From positions 5,800-11,401 of the forward strand of contig PLSN01000209.1 of the NCBI GenBank assembly GCA_003165135.1: a stretch of 5,602 bases of DNA, in the 5' to 3' direction. Position numbers and translations under genes: made by a program. This DNA is from Bacteroidota bacterium (lineage in GTDB: Bacteria; Bacteroidota; Bacteroidia; Chitinophagales; LD1). The notes under the pieces are model-generated. The model made no database searches and was not told the DNA's origin. It worked only from the letters and a program-made list of their open reading frames with translations. The number at the start of each line of letters is the position of its first letter. Positions within the stretch are counted from its first letter, which is position 1. This document shows, piece after piece, positions 1-5,602 of the stretch.

Positions 1-1089
1 GATCCAGGTGTGATAAGCCTTGATACCTGCGAGGCGAAGCATTTTGACGAGTATGCTGCTCATATCCTTGCAGTCACCATAGCGCTTTTGGCAAATGTCC
101 TTTGCCTCACGTGGTATAAAACCATTCATCCCATCCTCAAAAGCTACATAAGTAATATTGTCCTCGACCCAGTAGTAGATACTCTTTATTTTTTCTTCAT
201 CAGTTTTGGCATTTTTGATCACCGACCTGACAGTGGTTGCGAGTAGTGAATCATCATCTTTATTTATATTTTTCACAAAGGTGCTGTACCACTCACACAT
301 GCTCTGCAGGTCAGGGATCACTTTCTGCACAGTGCCATCTTTCTCATACTCGCTTACCGTAAGGAGAATATGCGGGGCATAATAAGCAAAACCGGGTGCG
401 TCATTTTCATGCTTAATATCCATTACATTTTTTGCACGCCAGTGATAGGTGATCGTCTTCCCCTTCCCTTCTTTAGAAAAAACTACCGACCCGGAGTCAT
501 TATTGAAAACCTTATAGTTCAGTTTGACTGATGAAGGGCATGTCACGCTATATTCCGCATTCATAATAGGCATATAGGAAACAAAATAAAACGGCACGAT
601 GAAATGTGGGTCTTTCAGCGTCTCAGTGTAGCTCAAATATCCTATCGCACCCGGCGTGACTGCAGGAAATGTAAAATTCACTTCCTTCAGGTCATCGTAA
701 AATACATTCGCATCCACATTGTCCTGTGTGGTGAAGTTGTCGACCTTGATCACTTTATATTTGCCATCGATATTTGCCATTACCGAAGCATCTACATCCG
801 TTACATCAGCAAAAAAAGAGTGATAAAGAGAATACTTCCTGTATAGTTCAGCCCTTTCTGTTACAAAATATATTCTCTCCTCTACCCTGCTGCTGAGTTT
901 TAGTTCACCATTGATAATATCAATAGTAAGGTGCTCGCTTTTATTGAGAAATATCGCATCCGCATCCGGAAAAGCATTTCTCGCAGCCTCCATCTCAGCT
1001 TTATTTGGCCCGCCCGCCAATAATGAAAGAGAGGAGAATAAAACAACTACAGCGAAACCGCATTTTTGAAAGCCGGATTTTTTTTCCAA
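1..1089 (-). CDS. Exported DUF3857 / transglutaminase-like protein, C-terminus cut by window edge
   Basis: An open frame of exactly 363 codons runs on the minus strand from a TTG at 1089 to position 1 and leaves the window without a stop. Residues 1-30 look like a signal peptide: basic start (MEKKSGFQK), a hydrophobic core at about 11-25 (FAVVVLFSSLSLLA), then Gly-Gly-Pro; there is no clear lipobox. Residues ~50-220 are rich in predicted beta strand and match what is known of DUF3857. Residues ~280-363 match the transglutaminase-like core, with RYGDCKDM at 336-343 placing the nucleophilic cysteine at C340. The family's His and Asp would lie beyond the edge. Full-length relatives are usually 600 residues or more, so roughly half is visible. 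It is probably periplasmic or surface-exposed; the substrate is unknown. The frame has no ATG before residue 33, and an in-frame TAA directly precedes the TTG, so the start is uncertain. Family assignment is firm; enzymatic activity is an inference. Confidence 0.85.
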   Translation of the reverse strand, partial: MEKKSGFQKCGFAVVVLFSSLSLLAGGPNKAEMEAARNAFPDADAIFLNKSEHLTIDIINGELKLSSRVEERIYFVTERAELYRKYSLYHSFFADVTDVDASVMANIDGKYKVIKVDNFTTQDNVDANVFYDDLKEVNFTFPAVTPGAIGYLSYTETLKDPHFIVPFYFVSYMPIMNAEYSVTCPSSVKLNYKVFNNDSGSVVFSKEGKGKTITYHWRAKNVMDIKHENDAPGFAYYAPHILLTVSEYEKDGTVQKVIPDLQSMCEWYSTFVKNINKDDDSLLATTVRSVIKNAKTDEEKIKSIYYWVEDNITYVAFEDGMNGFIPREAKDICQKRYGDCKDMSSILVKMLRLAGIKAYHTWI

Positions 1090-1122
1090 TTACTGAGATT
1101 TTTTAGCTAAGATGCCTGGCAT
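1090..1122 (-). other. Mini-ORF (10 codons) abutting the transglutaminase start
   Basis: ATG at 1122-1120 opens a reading frame encoding MPGILAKKSQ that ends with TAA at 1092-1090. The next codon in the same frame is the TTG used here as the start of the transglutaminase-like gene. It could be a leader peptide that couples translation, the true N-terminus interrupted by a nonsense codon or sequence error, or chance. No Shine-Dalgarno sequence is visible, which is not informative in Bacteroidota. The ATG overlaps the last two bases of the inverted-repeat arm at 1121-1133. Confidence 0.2.
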
Positions 1123-1193
1123 AAAATCTCCACAATGAAGGTGAAAGTAACCCTTAGCCTGTTCACATAGCGTTAATTGAGTGGAAATTTTAT
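1121..1193 (-). repeat. 13-bp inverted repeat in the transglutaminase leader, potential RNA stem
   Basis: The arms are 1121-1133 (ATAAAATCTCCAC) and 1181-1193 (GTGGAAATTTTAT). As DNA they match at 12 of 13 positions. In minus-strand RNA the odd position becomes a U-G wobble, so all 13 positions pair; in plus-strand RNA it is a C-A mismatch. The 47-base loop contains a second small inverted repeat, GTGAA (1141-1145) with TTCAC (1162-1166). The arm nearest the gene runs into the ATG of the mini-ORF. A regulatory role is inferred. The long loop and AT-rich arms keep confidence moderate. Confidence 0.4.
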
Positions 1194-1268
1194 CGTTTCA
1201 TAAAGAAAAATATTTTTTTAGCTTATTCAAAGAAAAAGCCATGTTTTTGTAAAAGTCATATATCATGT

Positions 1269-1298
1269 CAAACTTATTTCCAATGTATAGGGGCCAAA
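1269..1298 (-). promoter_or_regulatory. Candidate Bacteroidota-type promoter for the transglutaminase-like gene
   Basis: Read on the minus strand, TTTG (1298-1295) is followed after 18 bases by TAAGTTTG (1276-1269), an exact match to the TAnnTTTG -7 box known from Bacteroidota. The TTTG matches the -33 box with near-usual spacing. Transcription would begin near 1262 and leave a leader of about 170 bases that carries the inverted repeat at 1121-1193. In AT-rich DNA such matches can occur by chance. Confidence 0.4.
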
Positions 1299-1336
1299 TA
1301 TTTGATTAAATTCGCGCTTCAGATAAAAAGAATACA

Positions 1337-2611
1337 ATGCAAAGAGATACCGTCATATTTGACCTGATAGACAAAGAACTCCACCGCCAGCGTGAAGGAG
1401 TCGAACTGATCGCCTCTGAAAATTTCACCTCCGCACAAGTGATAGAAGCAATGGGGAGCTGCCTGACCAATAAGTATGCAGAAGGCCTGCCCGGCAAACG
1501 CTACTATGGTGGCTGCGAGATAGTAGATCAGGTAGAGACCCTGGCCATCGAGCGTGTCAAAAAGCTTTTTGGCGCTGTATGGGCAAACGTGCAGCCGCAC
1601 TCAGGCGCACAAGCCAATGCCGCTGTGATGCTGGCATGTCTGAAACCGGGCGATAAAACGCTTGGCTTTAATCTGTCTCATGGTGGCCACTTATCTCATG
1701 GCTCGCCAGTGAATATGTCAGGCAAGGTCTATCAGCCATTCTTCTATAATGTAGAGCAGGATACTGGCAGGGTAGATATGAATAAAGTGCGTGAAATCGC
1801 ACAGAAGGAGCGTCCAAAGCTTATCATCTGCGGTGCATCAGCCTACTCGCGTGACTGGGACTATGCGACATTCCGTGCTATAGCTGATGAAGTCGGCGCC
1901 GTGCTGCTTGGCGATATTTCTCACCCGGCTGGCCTCATCGCTGCCAAGCTCCTTAACGATCCGATACCACACTGCCATATCATTACAACGACCACACACA
2001 AGACCCTTCGTGGGCCACGCGGCGGGCTGATCATGATCGGCAAGGATGGCGACAATCCTTTCGGTGATAAAACCCCTAAAGGAGAATTGAAATCACTCTC
2101 GGCGGTATTGGATGGAGCGGTTTTCCCCGGTACGCAGGGCGGTCCGCTGGAGCATGTGATAGCTGCTAAAGCAGTGGCATTTGGCGAAGCACTAACAGAT
2201 GAGTTTAATGCTTATCAGCTACAAGTCAAGAAAAATGCACTCGCACTCGCTACCGCGCTGACAGCTTTGGACTATACGATCATCTCCGGCGGTACGGACA
2301 ACCACATGATGCTGATAGACCTCCGCAATAAAAATGTAACAGGCAAACAAGCTGAGAATGCACTGGTCAGAGCTGACATCACAGCCAATAAAAATATGGT
2401 GCCTTATGATGATAAGTCGCCGTTTATTACATCGGGCATTCGTCTCGGCACACCTGCTGTGACCACACGTGGTATGAAAGAAAAAGACATGCAGCAGATC
2501 GCGTTATGGATCAATCGCCTGATCACTGATATAGAAAATGAAAACACCATTACCAAAGTAAAAGCTGAAGTGAATGAGTATATGAAAGCCTTTCCACTAT
2601 ATGGGGAATAA
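1337..2611 (+). CDS. glyA: Serine hydroxymethyltransferase
   Basis: This cytosolic PLP enzyme interconverts serine plus tetrahydrofolate with glycine plus 5,10-methylenetetrahydrofolate, the main source of one-carbon units. The 424 residues match the usual bacterial length of about 415-430. Visible motifs are LIASENF at 24-30, [15 protein letters not shown] at 45-59, HSGAQAN at 88-94, DISHPAGL at 193-200 with the cofactor-binding Asp193 and His196, [13 protein letters not shown] with the Schiff-base Lys222, GTQGGPLEH at 265-273, and SGIRLGTPA with the substrate-carboxylate-binding Arg369. Many proteobacterial enzymes have DMAHVAGL instead of DISHPAGL; the form seen here is typical of Bacteroidota. 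The ATG at 1337 sits 12 residues before the conserved core and has no Shine-Dalgarno sequence. The zeta-like kinase gene follows after only 3 bases, which suggests co-transcription. No frameshift or missing catalytic residue was found. Confidence 0.97.
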   Translation: MQRDTVIFDLIDKELHRQREGVELIASENFTSAQVIEAMGSCLTNKYAEGLPGKRYYGGCEIVDQVETLAIERVKKLFGAVWANVQPHSGAQANAAVMLACLKPGDKTLGFNLSHGGHLSHGSPVNMSGKVYQPFFYNVEQDTGRVDMNKVREIAQKERPKLIICGASAYSRDWDYATFRAIADEVGAVLLGDISHPAGLIAAKLLNDPIPHCHIITTTTHKTLRGPRGGLIMIGKDGDNPFGDKTPKGELKSLSAVLDGAVFPGTQGGPLEHVIAAKAVAFGEALTDEFNAYQLQVKKNALALATALTALDYTIISGGTDNHMMLIDLRNKNVTGKQAENALVRADITANKNMVPYDDKSPFITSGIRLGTPAVTTRGMKEKDMQQIALWINRLITDIENENTITKVKAEVNEYMKAFPLYGE

Positions 2612-2614
2612 TCA

Positions 2615-3193
2615 ATGCCAGATCTATATATCATAGCAGGATGTAATGGCGCAGGCAAGACTACTGCGAGTAATACGATACTGCCAGACATACTGGATTG
2701 CCGTGAGTTTGTAAATGCAGACAATATAGCCGCAGGAATTTCACCCTTCAATCCTGAAGGCGCTGCTTTTGAAGCAGGCCGGATAATGTTACATAGAATC
2801 GATATGCTTTTATCGGAAGGAAAAGACTTTGCTTTTGAAACCACACTTTCTACACGAAGCTATGTATCATATATCCATAAAGCCAAAAGCCTGGGCTACA
2901 ACGTTACCTTGGTTTATATCTGGCTGAGTTCACCGCAACTGGCTAAGGAACGAGTAGCAATAAGAGTAGCTAAAGGTGGACATCACATACCAGATGACAT
3001 TGTGGAAAGAAGATATTATAAAGGAATCAGCAATCTTTTTAAACTGTTCATACCTATCTGCGATATATGGATAATTGGTGACAACTCTGCTGAGGATATA
3101 GAGCAAATAGCAAAAGGTGGTGAAAACCTTGATTTGGAAATAAAAAATGCCGATATTTGGAATGAAATTAAAAGCAAGTCCAATGGCTCTTAG
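2615..3193 (+). CDS. Zeta-toxin-like P-loop kinase (COG4185 type)
   Basis: This is a 192-residue protein with an N-terminal Walker A loop, GCNGAGKTT at 9-17 (Lys15, Thr16). NADNIA follows at 34-39, with Asp36 in the position expected for the catalytic aspartate of zeta-type kinases, then FETTLS at 74-79 and R81. The segment RVAIRVAKGGHHIPDD at 113-128 with ERRY at 131-134 carries the Arg/His-rich lid typical of COG4185. Classical zeta/PezT toxins phosphorylate UDP-N-acetylglucosamine and so block cell-wall synthesis; the substrate of this short subfamily is not established, so toxicity is an inference. There is no signal peptide or membrane segment, so it should be cytosolic. It starts 3 bases after the glyA stop and its end overlaps the small downstream gene by 11 bases. 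Its 3' half is clearly richer in A+T than glyA. It could also be a non-toxic small-molecule kinase. Confidence 0.85.
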   Translation: MPDLYIIAGCNGAGKTTASNTILPDILDCREFVNADNIAAGISPFNPEGAAFEAGRIMLHRIDMLLSEGKDFAFETTLSTRSYVSYIHKAKSLGYNVTLVYIWLSSPQLAKERVAIRVAKGGHHIPDDIVERRYYKGISNLFKLFIPICDIWIIGDNSAEDIEQIAKGGENLDLEIKNADIWNEIKSKSNGS

Positions 3194-3365
3194 GCAGGAA
3201 AACATTGAATTAGGCGATAAGATCTTTGCAGGAATGAAAAAAGCTATCCGCAAGCTTTACGAGCAAAGTGCTGCTAACAATGAGATGATGGTTATAAGTG
3301 TAAATGGCCAGATAAAACATCTACCCGCCAAAGAACTCCTCGCCAAGATGAATGCCAACAAATAA
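3183..3365 (+). CDS. Small protein (60 aa) partnered with the zeta-like kinase; possible antitoxin
   Basis: The ATG at 3183 lies inside the end of the kinase gene (overlap ATGGCTCTTAG), and the frame ends with TAA at 3363-3365. An upstream in-frame ATG at 3147 would add 12 residues (MPIFGMKLKASP), but the stop-overlapping start is the better choice. Residues 1-34 look like an amphipathic, Lys-rich helix (KIFAGMKKAIRKLYEQ). Residues 36-52 look like a short beta hairpin and helix (MMVISVNGQIKHLPAKEL). No enzymatic motif, signal peptide or membrane segment is seen. Translational coupling through the overlap suggests a fixed stoichiometry with the kinase. From memory, short proteins of this shape often lie next to COG4185 kinases. 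That makes an antitoxin or regulatory partner plausible, but no named domain is recognised. Classical epsilon-zeta and PezAT operons place the antitoxin upstream, unlike here. Confidence 0.7.
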   Translation: MALRQENIELGDKIFAGMKKAIRKLYEQSAANNEMMVISVNGQIKHLPAKELLAKMNANK

Positions 3366-3413
3366 GGTTTCCTATCTTTACCCTTATTTTTTCTTTACTT
3401 TTTTACAAGAATA
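3366..3413. other. Short T-rich gap between the small protein gene and priA
   Basis: These 48 bases are strongly T-rich with several T runs, but there is no hairpin, so this is not an intrinsic terminator. TATCTTTA at 3373-3380 resembles a Bacteroidota -7 box (last base differs) but has no TTTG box at the expected distance. The stretch is also open in the priA frame (16 codons after the TAA at 3363), but the residues are not PriA-like. Confidence 0.4.
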
Positions 3414-5602
3414 TTGCCTTCACAAGTCACATATTTAGATGTTTTGTTGCCTCTGGCACTGCCGCAGGACTACTGCTATGCTGTGCCTATAGACCTGGTG
3501 CCTTTTGTCAAAACAGGGCAGCGCATCATCGTACAGTTTGGCAAGAATAAATTCTACACGGCCATCGTCAAGAGGATACATAATGAGAAGCCTGTGGCTT
3601 TTGAACCAAAGCTACTGGAATCACTCGCAGATGAGTACCCTATAGTGACGCAGAATCAACTTAAACTCTGGAAGTGGATGGCTGAATACTATCTCTGCAC
3701 CGAGGGCGAAGTGATGCAGGCGGCACTGCCCGCAGGCTTGAAATTATCTAGCGAGACCAAGATCATCATCAATGAATACTATGAAGGTAGTTATGACAGC
3801 CTGAACAATGAGGAGTTCATCATCGTCCAGGCCCTGCGTGCACAGCGGGAGATCACTGTACCGCAAGTACAGGACATCCTTCAGCGAAGAAATGTATATC
3901 AATACCTGCGTACGCTTTTCAATCTGGGCATTGCTCTATCTGCCGAAGAAGTAATTGAGAAGTTCAAGCCCCGCACAGAGACACATGTCAAACTGCATGA
4001 GCTCTATCAGGACGAAAAAGAACTGGAAAGGCTATACACAGACCTGAGCCGTGCACCAAAACAGGTAGAACTCCTGCTGGCATATTCACAGCTTACAAAA
4101 AAGAACCGCCACATCAAAAAAAATGAACTGCTTACACTCAGCAAAAGTGACGCAGGGACTCTCAAAAGACTGGTGGACAAAAAAGTCTTTCTGGAATATA
4201 AAATAGAAGTGTCAAGGCTTGGAAGTTTCTATGAAGAAGACATCACTACTGCTGACCTGAGCCCCGACCAGCAGCGTGCCATATATGAGATAGATGAGCA
4301 TCTGAAAGACAAATCAACAGTGCTACTGCACGGCGTGACATCGAGCGGCAAGACACAAGTCTATATCGAGAAAATGGCTGAGGCCATCCGCAATGGAAAG
4401 CAGGTGCTATATATGCTACCCGAGATAGCCCTCACAGCCCAGATCATTAACCGGCTGAGGAAATATTTTGGCAATCAGATAGGCATATACCATTCTAAGT
4501 TTAATCAAAATGAACGTGTAGAAATATGGAATAAAGTGCTCAATGATGAATATAAACTGATCGTATCTGCAAGGTCGGGTTTATTTCTGCCATTCAAAGA
4601 TCTGGGTTTGATAATCGTCGATGAAGAGCATGACAGTTCTTTCAAACAGATGGACCCGAACCCTCGTTACCATGCACGTGACTGCTCGATCGTATTGGCG
4701 AAATATTTTAATGCTAAAGTTATATTGGGCTCTGCTACACCATCGCTGGAATCCTATCAAAATGCTGACAAAGGTAAATATGGTTTAGTGAAGATGTTTC
4801 ACCGATACGGTAATGTAGCTTTGCCAGAGATCGTGGTAGAGGACATGAAACGCGAACAAAAAAAGAAAGCGCTCCATGGTTCTTTCTCGCAGACAATGAC
4901 TCTGGGCATACAACATGCTCTCGCCAATAAAGAACAGGTGATACTTTTTATCAATCGTCGTGGCTTCTCACAATATCAGACCTGTAAGACATGCGGCTTT
5001 GTATATAAATGCCGCAACTGCGATGTGAGCCTCACCTATCATAAGTTTCAGAATAAACTGATATGTCACTACTGCGGCTATACAGAGCCTGTCGAGCGTG
5101 CCTGCAAGTCATGCGGCACCATGGACCTCGCCATAGTGGGCATGGGCACTGAGCGGATAGAAGAAGAAATTTCGGAGCTGTTTCCGGAAGCTAAAGTGGG
5201 CAGGCTCGATCTCGATACTACCCGCGCCAAACATGGGCACAGCACCGTCATCTCTTCCTTTGAAAATAAAGAAATAGACATCCTCGTAGGGACGCAGATG
5301 GTGACCAAAGGGCTTGACTTTGACAATGTGAGCCTCGTGGGAATCGTGAATGCTGATCATGCTTTATATTTTCCTGGGTTTCGTTCATATGAGCGCGCCT
5401 TTCAGGTCATGATGCAGGTAGGGGGCAGAGCAGGCAGGAAGCAAAAACGCGGCAAGGTCATCATTCAGACCAGCAATCCTCAGCATCCCATCATCGCTCA
5501 GGTTGTAGCTCATGATTATACTGCTTTTTACAAAAGTGAAATGCTGGAACGAAATCGTTTCAACTATCCTCCATACTCACGTATGGTGCAGATCACGCTC
5601 AG
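3414..5602 (+). CDS. priA: Primosomal protein N' (replication restart helicase PriA), C-terminus cut by window edge
   Basis: PriA is a 3'-to-5' superfamily 2 DNA helicase that recognises stalled forks and reloads the replicative helicase. From the TTG at 3414 the frame gives 729 codons and leaves the window; Bacteroidota relatives run a little over 800 residues. The N-terminal 3'-DNA-binding domain begins with DVLLPLALP at 9-17 and includes VQFGKNKFYTAIV at 40-52. Helicase motifs are Walker A GVTSSGKT at 307-314, MLPEIALTAQ at 334-343, DEEH at 403-406, GSATPS at 439-444, INRRGFS at 513-519, VGTQMVTKGLDF at 625-636 and QVGGRAGR at 668-675. Eight zinc-binding cysteines are intact (C524, C527, C533, C536, C551, C554, C564, C567). 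No ATG precedes the conserved core in this frame, so TTG is the likely start; an in-frame TAA at 3363 bounds it upstream. Identity is certain, the exact start is not. Confidence 0.95.
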   Translation, partial: MPSQVTYLDVLLPLALPQDYCYAVPIDLVPFVKTGQRIIVQFGKNKFYTAIVKRIHNEKPVAFEPKLLESLADEYPIVTQNQLKLWKWMAEYYLCTEGEVMQAALPAGLKLSSETKIIINEYYEGSYDSLNNEEFIIVQALRAQREITVPQVQDILQRRNVYQYLRTLFNLGIALSAEEVIEKFKPRTETHVKLHELYQDEKELERLYTDLSRAPKQVELLLAYSQLTKKNRHIKKNELLTLSKSDAGTLKRLVDKKVFLEYKIEVSRLGSFYEEDITTADLSPDQQRAIYEIDEHLKDKSTVLLHGVTSSGKTQVYIEKMAEAIRNGKQVLYMLPEIALTAQIINRLRKYFGNQIGIYHSKFNQNERVEIWNKVLNDEYKLIVSARSGLFLPFKDLGLIIVDEEHDSSFKQMDPNPRYHARDCSIVLAKYFNAKVILGSATPSLESYQNADKGKYGLVKMFHRYGNVALPEIVVEDMKREQKKKALHGSFSQTMTLGIQHALANKEQVILFINRRGFSQYQTCKTCGFVYKCRNCDVSLTYHKFQNKLICHYCGYTEPVERACKSCGTMDLAIVGMGTERIEEEISELFPEAKVGRLDLDTTRAKHGHSTVISSFENKEIDILVGTQMVTKGLDFDNVSLVGIVNADHALYFPGFRSYERAFQVMMQVGGRAGRKQKRGKVIIQTSNPQHPIIAQVVAHDYTAFYKSEMLERNRFNYPPYSRMVQITL

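Larger units (their letters stand above)
1090..1336. other. Divergent intergenic region between the transglutaminase-like gene and glyA
   Basis: This 247-bp AT-rich gap separates two divergently read genes and must hold both promoters. On the minus strand it shows a plausible Bacteroidota promoter (1269-1298), an inverted repeat (1121-1193) and the mini-ORF at 1090-1122. For glyA on the plus strand the nearest match to a TAnnTTTG box is AATATTTG at 1297-1304. It lacks a matching TTTG box upstream, so no glyA promoter is called. No riboswitch was recognised, and there is no intrinsic terminator. Confidence 0.6.

Noticed and set aside
10..246. Plus-strand 78-codon ORF
   Set aside because: It is antisense to the transglutaminase domain, whose minus-strand frame carries the RYGDCKDM motif. 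The peptide shows no family features.
604..846. Plus-strand 80-codon ORF
   Set aside because: It is antisense to the DUF3857 part of the minus-strand gene, and its composition is not protein-like.
1001..1063. Minus-strand ATG ORF of 20 codons (MRFRCSCFILLSFIIGGRAK) as an alternative signal peptide
   Set aside because: It is out of frame with the transglutaminase gene and stops at once. It would need a frameshift in sequence with no homopolymer at the needed place. The in-frame reading already gives a good signal peptide.
1297..1304. AATATTTG as a glyA -7 promoter box
   Set aside because: Only a partial match to TAnnTTTG, and there is no TTTG box at the expected distance upstream.
1306..1600. 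Two minus-strand ORFs opposite the start of glyA
   Set aside because: They are antisense shadows of a clear SHMT coding region.
2404..2844. Minus-strand 146-codon ORF across the glyA/kinase junction
   Set aside because: It is antisense to two well-supported genes and has no recognisable motif.
2930..3253. Minus-strand 107-codon ORF opposite the kinase
   Set aside because: It is antisense to the kinase lid region. The hydrophobic look arises from AT-rich coding sequence read backwards.
3366..3413. T runs as an intrinsic terminator before priA
   Set aside because: No GC-rich hairpin precedes the T runs.
5078..5360. Two overlapping minus-strand ORFs in priA
   Set aside because: They are shadows of the PriA zinc-binding and motif V region.
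1..5602. CRISPR array, tRNA or rRNA gene, insertion sequence or attachment site
   Set aside because: No regularly spaced repeats, transposase or integrase motifs, or tRNA-like folds were seen, and the window is almost filled by protein genes.

Overview
The window looks like a chromosomal segment of a Bacteroidota bacterium. The reasons are the SHMT active-site variant (Asp-Ile-Ser-His-Pro-Ala-Gly-Leu), the DUF3857/transglutaminase architecture of the leftmost gene, start sites without Shine-Dalgarno sequences, and a TTTG / TAnnTTTG promoter in the 1090-1336 gap. The genus cannot be read from the sequence. GC content is moderate: hand-sampled 60-base lines give about 43-50% in glyA and as low as about 30% in the 3' half of the zeta-like gene.

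Layout. Positions 1-1089 (minus strand) hold the N-terminal 363 residues of an exported DUF3857-transglutaminase-like protein, cut by the window edge just after its catalytic-cysteine motif. Positions 1090-1336 are a divergent intergenic region. It contains a minus-strand promoter candidate, a 13-bp inverted repeat that pairs fully only in the minus-strand RNA, and a 10-codon mini-ORF whose stop codon touches the in-frame TTG start of the transglutaminase gene. Positions 1337-2611 (plus) are a complete glyA. Three bases later comes a P-loop kinase of the zeta-toxin/COG4185 type (2615-3193), overlapped by 11 bp by a 60-residue protein (3183-3365). From 3414 to the right edge runs priA, about nine tenths complete, probably starting at TTG.

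The four plus-strand genes are packed tightly (gaps of 3, -11 and 48 bp), with no terminator visible between them, so they may share one transcript. glyA (one-carbon/serine-glycine metabolism) and priA (replication restart) are housekeeping genes. The zeta-like kinase and its small partner are the accessory element. They resemble a toxin-antitoxin-type pair with the small gene downstream, and they are the best candidate here for something not well described. That function is an inference from family resemblance and gene arrangement.
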